Assembly: GCA_031283505.1 (NCBI GenBank)
Contig: JAITBO010000345.1
Coordinates: forward strand, 1-9,054
Direction of reading: 5' to 3'
DNA from: Treponema sp.
Lineage (GTDB): Bacteria > Spirochaetota > Spirochaetia > Treponematales > Breznakiellaceae
Length of the DNA stretch: 9,054 nucleotides
Shown here piece after piece: positions 5,351 to 9,054 of this stretch (position 1 is the stretch's first letter; each line of letters opens with the position of its first letter). Position numbers and translations under genes: made by a program. The notes below the pieces were generated by a model. It searched no databases and had not been told where the DNA came from. It was given only the letters and a program-made list of their open reading frames with translations.

Positions 5351-7089
5351 GTCGATTTTTCTCTTTGTGTGTAACGGGATGCCGTGCTCTTTTTTGGGCC
5401 GGGCTTGTCCTTGCCGCGGGTTGTACCGCTTACAAACAGCCTGCGGCCTTTTTCTCCGCCGCCGGCGGCCCGGTATTGTACGGCCTTTCGCCGGATGCCG
5501 CCGCAGGCCGCGTGGCATTTGCCGGGTCCGCCGCACTCAAGTATGTATTTGAGCCTCCCCTGGACCTTCCCCCGGATTTTTCTCTTGAGGCCGGTTACCG
5601 CATTGTCCTGCCCGGCGGGGACACCCTTGCCGCCGGACGTAATATGGCGGGCGCCTACCGGCTGGTGCTGGAAACAGACCCGGCCTTGCCCGGCGCGGGG
5701 TCCTGGGAACTGCCCCTGGACGCCGCTTTTTTGGGGCTGTCCGGCGGCAGCGCTTTCCGTTACGCGATCCCCGTCGGAACAGAGCCTCTAAAGGAACTGC
5801 GTATCTCCCTTCTTGCCCACAACGGGGACCGGGAGAAAGCCGGAAAGCCGGAGCCGGACGCTCCCATTCTGGAGCTTTACTCCCTGCACCTCGTTCCCCG
5901 ATGGTTTGGATATTCCCTGGAAAAAGACGTTCTGGCGGCTACCCCTTTTGTGTTTGTTTCCCCCGGCGACTTCTGTTTTCCGGTTATCGATCCTCCCGAC
6001 GCCTTTAAACCCTCCGCGCCGGTTGCTCTGTCTTTTCGGGGAGCCTTGGGCAAAGCGCGGATCCGCGCCGGGGAGAACCGGTTTATCTTTACGCCCGGCC
6101 CGTCTTTTCCGGACATCGTTTTTCCGCCGGCCACGCTGGGCGGGGGGCTCTATCCGGCGGTCGCTTCCGGCGACGCTATGGGTTTGCCCGGAACCACCTT
6201 TTTGACGGAACTTACCGGCGTCCTCGTTGGGGGAGACCCCATTCCCTCGGACCCCGGCATCATTTTGGCCTATCCTCAGACAGCCTGGCGGGAAGCCCGG
6301 TACGAGTTTTTCCGGTGGCCCGCCTTTTCCCGTATCCTCATCTTTGATACCGCCGGTTACGCAGTTCAGGATCGGCTCTTTAAGCGCATCGCCTTTTTTG
6401 TCGAAAAGCGGGATTTCCGGGGCCGTCTGGTCTCTGACGGGGAACTTGAGGGACTTCACGGCTGGAACGCCCACGATTACCGGGCGGAAGATCTGGCCCG
6501 TTTCTTTGAAGCCGCCCGGCAGGAGGATTTTCCCTTGCTGGATGAAGAACGGGAGCTTCTGTCTATTCTTCTCCATAACGGCATAGTTACTTGCGCTCCC
6601 TCCGGAGAAATACAAACCGGCGAAGGGGTGGTTCTTTCCATTTCCCAGGAATCTGCGGATCATCTTCGCCACCGCTTTATGATTCACGAGGGGTTCCACG
6701 GCATCTTTTTTATGGACGGGGAATTTAGGGAATTCAGCCGCCGCCGCTGGGAAAACCTGGACGCCGCCGCCAAACGGTTTTTCCGTTCATACCTGGATTT
6801 TCTGCGGTATGACCTCGAAGACCCCTATCTTGTGGTAAACGAATTTATGGCCTATTGCCTTCAACAGCCGGTCTCCCTGGCGGGGTCTTATTTCGGCGAA
6901 AACCTGCCGCTTCAACTCTACTCGTCCTGGCGCCGTTCCGCCCTGCCGCCTGCCGAAGAATCCGGCGGGGAGCGTTCCTGGCCGGCCCTGGCCCGCGTTT
7001 TTGCACAGGAAGCCGAAGCCTTTTCTGCTTACGTTGCCCTGCGCTGGGGCCTTGCCGCCGGCTACATCAGCCCGGTAACAGTAGAATAA
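5347..7089 (+). CDS. Lipoprotein with HExxH zinc-metallopeptidase motif
   Basis: The product has 580 aa from ATG 5347; a TTG two codons upstream is a less likely start. Residues 1-26 are a lipoprotein signal peptide ending in the lipobox LAAGC with Cys26, so the protein is anchored in the inner or outer membrane facing the periplasm or surface. Residues about 30-330 are beta-rich with no motif that I recognise. Residues 444-456 read FMIHEGFHGIFFM, with the zincin motif H447-E448-G-F-H451. VVNEFMAYCLQQP (E499) lies 48 residues later and could give the third zinc ligand, as in gluzincin-like enzymes. The activity is inferred from the motif only. The gene overlaps by ATGA a 9-codon micro-ORF and has no clear Shine-Dalgarno sequence, which suggests translational coupling to the 259-aa gene. 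No convincing terminator follows, only a 4-bp hairpin at 7090-7100. Confidence 0.88.
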   Translation: MSRFFSLCVTGCRALFWAGLVLAAGCTAYKQPAAFFSAAGGPVLYGLSPDAAAGRVAFAGSAALKYVFEPPLDLPPDFSLEAGYRIVLPGGDTLAAGRNMAGAYRLVLETDPALPGAGSWELPLDAAFLGLSGGSAFRYAIPVGTEPLKELRISLLAHNGDREKAGKPEPDAPILELYSLHLVPRWFGYSLEKDVLAATPFVFVSPGDFCFPVIDPPDAFKPSAPVALSFRGALGKARIRAGENRFIFTPGPSFPDIVFPPATLGGGLYPAVASGDAMGLPGTTFLTELTGVLVGGDPIPSDPGIILAYPQTAWREARYEFFRWPAFSRILIFDTAGYAVQDRLFKRIAFFVEKRDFRGRLVSDGELEGLHGWNAHDYRAEDLARFFEAARQEDFPLLDEERELLSILLHNGIVTCAPSGEIQTGEGVVLSISQESADHLRHRFMIHEGFHGIFFMDGEFREFSRRRWENLDAAAKRFFRSYLDFLRYDLEDPYLVVNEFMAYCLQQPVSLAGSYFGENLPLQLYSSWRRSALPPAEESGGERSWPALARVFAQEAEAFSAYVALRWGLAAGYISPVTVE

Positions 7090-7179
7090 GCGGAGGCCGC
7101 AAGCCGGAAGGAAAAGACGGTATACGGAGCCTTGACAAGTTTCCGCGCCGAAATACCGCCGCCGGTGTAAAAAAGGGTA

Positions 7180-7208
7180 TTGACATTTTTTTTGAGTGCG
7201 AATATAAA
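7180..7208 (+). promoter_or_regulatory. Strong sigma-70 promoter of tRNA-Phe
   Basis: Perfect TTGACA at 7180-7185, a 17-base spacer and TATAAA at 7203-7208. Transcription would start near 7215, a few bases before the mature tRNA 5' end at 7221. A second TTGACA at 7132-7137 has no matching -10. Confidence 0.8.
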
Positions 7209-7220
7209 AGGAGATGTATT

Positions 7221-7293
7221 GCCACCTTAGCTCAGTTGGTAGAGCAAAGGACTGAAAATCCTTGTGTCTAGAGTTCGATTCTCTGAGGTGGCA
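7221..7293 (+). tRNA. tRNA-Phe (anticodon GAA)
   Basis: A full cloverleaf is visible in 73 nt. The acceptor stem is GCCACCT/AGGTGGC with discriminator A. The D arm is GCTC/GAGC around AGTTGGTA. The anticodon arm is AAGGA/TCCTT with loop CTGAAAA, giving anticodon GAA. The T arm has loop TTCGATT and one G-U pair. The 3' CCA is not encoded, since the sequence continues with TTTTG. It serves phenylalanine decoding and stands as a single-gene unit. Confidence 0.96.
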
Positions 7294-7305
7294 TTTTGTA
7301 GTTCC

Positions 7306-7322
7306 ATTCCTTGATAAGGAAT
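7306..7322. terminator. Small perfect hairpin after tRNA-Phe
   Basis: ATTCCTT (7306-7312) and AAGGAAT (7316-7322) form a 7-bp stem with a 3-base loop, 13 bases past the tRNA. The following sequence is pyrimidine-rich but has no clean T-run, so this is at best a weak terminator or a processing signal. The rest of 7323-7460 contains short open stretches on both strands but no gene that I can support. Confidence 0.3.
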
Positions 7323-7462
7323 CCGGTGGTTCATCTTCTTTCGGCGTTTCAAAATCTTTTACAGGCGGGGCTTTGGCAGGCAAATCCGGCCTAAAAGGGG
7401 AAGCCCCCGCGCCGTTGGGAGACCTTTTTACTGCGATCAGCCTTTTTGTTCTTACCGGCAGA

Positions 7463-7491
7463 TTGTTCTAAATCATAAAATTTTATAGTAT
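7463..7491 (+). promoter_or_regulatory. Possible clpP promoter
   Basis: TTGTTC at 7463-7468, a 17-base spacer and TAGTAT at 7486-7491, in an AT-rich segment about 40 bases before the start codon. TATAGT at 7484-7489 is an alternative -10 with a short spacer. The assignment is weak. Confidence 0.3.
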
Positions 7492-7530
7492 ACGAGGACC
7501 GCGCTTGACAGCACGATTTGGAGGAATTTG

Positions 7531-8157
7531 ATGAATCAGTGGGACAAGAACCGCTATGCGGCCCTGACGGACGATGACGATGAACAGGACGAAGAAGAAG
7601 AACCAAAGGAACCGGGGGTTGACCCGCTTTTGAATAAGATGCTCAAGACCCGGACCATCCTGCTTTCCGGGGAAATAAAAAAGGACCTGGCCGAAAAAAC
7701 CATACGCCAGCTTTTGCTCCTGGAAAACATGGGGGATGAGCCGATTCGTATTTTTATTGATTCGCCCGGCGGAGACGCCGATGCGGGATACGCCATTTTC
7801 GACATGATCCGCTTTGTAAAACCGCCGGTCTGGACCATAGGCATGGGCCTGGTGGCAAGCGCCGCCGCCATTATCCAGCTTGCCGGCCCCGCGGACCGGA
7901 GGGTGGGCCTGCCGAACAGCCATTACCTTATCCACCAGCCTCTTTCCGGCATACGGGGAGTCGCCACGGACATAGAAATCCACGCCCGTGAACTGGACAA
8001 GCTGCGGGAGAAGATCAACCGCCTTATTGCGGAGGAAACCGGCGTTTCCTATGAACAGGTAGAAAAAGATACCGACCGTGATTACTGGATGAACGCCGAA
8101 GAAGCGGTAAAGTATGGTTTGATTTCACGGATAGTAACCTCCCGCGGGGAACTGTAA
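7531..8157 (+). CDS. clpP: ClpP-family ATP-dependent protease proteolytic subunit
   Basis: The product has 208 aa. The start is ATG 7531, with GGAGGA at 7520-7525 five bases upstream. ClpP is the serine peptidase that forms a double-heptameric chamber and degrades proteins unfolded by ClpX, ClpA or ClpC. The catalytic triad is intact: Ser110 in GLVASAA, His135 in LIHQP, Asp184 in DTDRDYW. Each is offset by one from E. coli ClpP precursor numbering (111, 136, 185). FIDSPGGD, QPLSGIRG and TDIEIHARE are further hallmarks. The N-terminus is unusual: where canonical ClpP has its propeptide and axial loop, residues 14-24 are an almost unbroken acidic run. The SM of the usual active-site segment is SA here. 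This suggests a second, spirochaete-type ClpP paralogue. No clpX or clpC is adjacent. Confidence 0.95.
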   Translation: MNQWDKNRYAALTDDDDEQDEEEEPKEPGVDPLLNKMLKTRTILLSGEIKKDLAEKTIRQLLLLENMGDEPIRIFIDSPGGDADAGYAIFDMIRFVKPPVWTIGMGLVASAAAIIQLAGPADRRVGLPNSHYLIHQPLSGIRGVATDIEIHARELDKLREKINRLIAEETGVSYEQVEKDTDRDYWMNAEEAVKYGLISRIVTSRGEL

Positions 8158-8228
8158 ACCGGGATTAGCGCACAAAGCTGCCGGCGCAGACCGTACCGCA
8201 GGCGTGTTTTTGATATTCCAGCCCGCAG

Positions 8229-8252
8229 GCCCGGTTCTGCCGGGGTCCGGGC
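8229..8252. terminator. Possible bidirectional terminator between clpP and merR
   Basis: GCCCGG (8229-8234) pairs with CCGGGC (8247-8252) around a 12-base loop in the 114-base gap between convergent genes. No U-tract follows on either strand, so the assignment is weak. Nothing else is recognisable in 8158-8271. Confidence 0.25.
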
Positions 8253-8271
8253 GTATCAAATCCCTCCGCTT

Positions 8272-8655
8272 TTAGTTGAGAGAGGCTGTTTGTACGGTCT
8301 CGTATTGCCGGGTAAAGTATTCGATCTTGCAGGTTACCTTTTCCAGGTGTTTTTGCATCTCCGCTATCTGGCTTTCTACCGCCGTTTTGTGTTCCCGGAG
8401 CAGTCCGCACCGTTCAAGCAGAGTACCGTCTCCCTGTACGCTCAATTCCACAAAGTTTTTTATCTGTTTGATGGACATACCCGTATTTTTAAGGCAGCGG
8501 ATAAGGGCGAGCCATTCCAGGTCGTCCTCGGTGTACCGCCGGATTCCGTTCCGGCTCCGCCCGACACTGGGCAATAAGCCTTCGTTTTCATAATAGCGCA
8601 GTACATGGGGAGGCAAATTCGTCTTTTCCGACACCTGCTTAATGGTAAAAAACAT
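8272..8655 (-). CDS. MerR-family transcriptional regulator, AdhR/NmlR type
   Basis: The product has 127 aa. Residues 2-25 (FFTIKQVSEKTNLPPHVLRYYE) are the MerR winged helix-turn-helix, followed by GLL, the wing NGIRRYTEDDLEWL, and a dimerisation coiled coil at about residues 75-118. The segment LIRCLKNTGMSIKQIKNFVEL with Cys54 matches the single conserved cysteine region of AdhR-like regulators, which respond to aldehydes and other electrophiles in other bacteria. The usual partner (alcohol dehydrogenase or carboxymuconolactone decarboxylase-like gene) is not in the window. The start ATG 8655 is supported by GGAG at 8666-8663 with a 7-base spacer. It converges with clpP. Autoregulation is likely, given the dyad at its promoter. 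Effector and targets are inference. Confidence 0.93.
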   Translation of the reverse strand: MFFTIKQVSEKTNLPPHVLRYYENEGLLPSVGRSRNGIRRYTEDDLEWLALIRCLKNTGMSIKQIKNFVELSVQGDGTLLERCGLLREHKTAVESQIAEMQKHLEKVTCKIEYFTRQYETVQTASLN

Positions 8656-8684
8656 GGTTCCGCTCCGTATTTGTGTTCAGATGT

Positions 8685-8717
8685 ACCTGAGTATAGTCCG
8701 AAAATCCGGGATGTAAA
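8685..8717 (-). promoter_or_regulatory. merR promoter with imperfect operator dyad
   Basis: On the minus strand TTTACA (8717-8712), a 16-base spacer and TATACT (8695-8690) lie 34 bases before the start codon. The segment 8685-8700 is an imperfect dyad centred on the -10 box (half-sites CTGAGTA and CGGACTA, 5 of 7 matching), consistent with autorepression by the MerR-type protein. Confidence 0.5.
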
Positions 8718-8816
8718 AGAACCCGCCGGGGACGCCGGTTTGGTCTGCAAATCCGGTATATTTTTTATATCGGGGCCTGCCCGAAACCCGCCTTCCGCAA
8801 GTTAAGGAGGGGGCAG

Positions 8817-8870
8817 CCGTCCCCGGAGACTCCCGGCTCCGGAGGAGACGGACGGCTCCGCTGGAGCCGG
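8817..8870. repeat. Nested GC-rich hairpins in non-coding DNA
   Basis: Several strong pairings compete here: CCGTCC (8817-8822) with GGACGG (8850-8855); CCGGAG (8823-8828) with CTCCGG (8837-8842); CCGGCTCC (8833-8840) with GGAGCCGG (8863-8870); and CGGCTCC/GGAGCCG around a 3-base loop (8853-8869). No coding frame is credible. The remainder of 8718-8916 holds nothing that I can identify. Confidence 0.6.
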
Positions 8871-8916
8871 ACGGTTCCCGTCCCAAAACAGATTAATTCG
8901 GTTCAGAAGGGAATTA

Positions 8917-9054
8917 CCGGGTATCCGGGAGCGGGCGCCGGGTGTCCGGGAGCGGGCGCCGGGTGTCCGGGAGTGGAAATCGGGTCACCGAGGAGCGGGC
9001 GCCGGGTGTCCGGGAGCGGGCGCCGGGTATCCGGGAGCGGGCGCCGGATGTCCG
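8917..9054. repeat. 21-bp tandem repeat (minisatellite), at least 6.5 copies
   Basis: Units begin at 8917, 8938, 8959, 8980, 9002, 9023 and 9044 (partial, at the window edge). Each begins CCGGGTGTCCGGGAG and ends CGGGCG. Copies 1, 2, 5 and 6 are identical except for G/A at position 7. Copy 3 diverges at its end, and copy 4 is divergent and 22 bp long. That breaks the 3-base phase and argues against a coding repeat. The array continues beyond the window. Confidence 0.85.

Noticed and set aside
5788..6699. 303-aa minus-strand open frame
   Set aside because: It is antisense to the HExxH lipoprotein gene. Its composition is basic and low in recognisable motifs, as expected for a GC-rich shadow frame.
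7132..7160. Second TTGACA upstream of the tRNA
   Set aside because: No acceptable -10 box at the right distance.
6787..7383. 198-aa minus-strand and 138-aa plus-strand frames crossing the tRNA
   Set aside because: Both read through tRNA-Phe. LAQLVEQRTENPCV is the usual false translation of a tRNA.
7323..7475. Minus-strand stretches that look mildly protein-like (LEQSAGKNKKADRSKK, and LPAKAPPVKDFETPKEDEPP in another frame)
   Set aside because: They are in different frames, lack a start and ribosome site, and one runs through the tRNA. A decayed gene is possible but cannot be supported.
8165..8280. Minus-strand Cys-rich tail (RACGLEYQKHACGTVCAGSF) downstream of merR, preceded by GGAGG
   Set aside because: No ATG, GTG or convincing TTG start in that frame, and it overlaps merR upstream. 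It is probably chance, though the cysteine spacing was noted.
8917..9054. CRISPR array
   Set aside because: The 21-bp units are directly contiguous with no unique spacers.

Overview
The window reads like chromosomal DNA of a spirochaete, most likely a Treponema-type host-associated species. This is an inference from the gene families, not a database match. The signs are two large proteins with spirochaete-style lipoboxes, a modular beta-helix surface lipoprotein, a decayed outer-membrane beta-barrel gene, many palindromic intergenic repeats, and fairly GC-rich coding DNA separated by AT-rich promoters. No phage, plasmid, CRISPR or rRNA features are visible.

Region 1 (1-2420): a minus-strand lipoprotein gene runs off the left edge. 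It has a long leader holding a C8 tract (on its own strand) and a hairpin. Upstream lies a 140-bp element with perfect 13-bp terminal inverted repeats.

Region 2 (2371-3270): a minus-strand pair, a UPF0235/DUF167 protein followed by a periplasmic DUF2147 protein, probably one operon.

Region 3 (3343-3777): a 17-bp direct duplication abuts the 3' remnant of an outer-membrane barrel gene. The remnant is split by a hairpin-rich insert of about 114 bp, flanked by TATT on both sides. Removing the insert restores one reading frame.

Region 4 (3796-7089): a minus-strand orphan gene (224 aa) diverges from a plus-strand pair. The pair is a possible nucleotidyltransferase-like protein (259 aa) and a 580-aa lipoprotein carrying an HEGFH (HExxH) metallopeptidase motif. 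The divergent promoters appear to share the same -10 bases.

Region 5 (7180-8271): tRNA-Phe(GAA) behind a near-consensus promoter, then a ClpP-family serine peptidase with an intact Ser-His-Asp triad and an unusual acidic N-terminus.

Region 6 (8272-9054): a minus-strand MerR-family regulator of the AdhR/NmlR type with its promoter. Beyond it is a non-coding tract with strong GC-rich hairpins and a 21-bp tandem repeat that continues past the right edge.

The genes are housekeeping and envelope functions rather than one pathway. The most distinctive content is the set of structured repeats, one of which has broken a gene, and the possible switch features near the surface lipoprotein and in the divergent promoter region.
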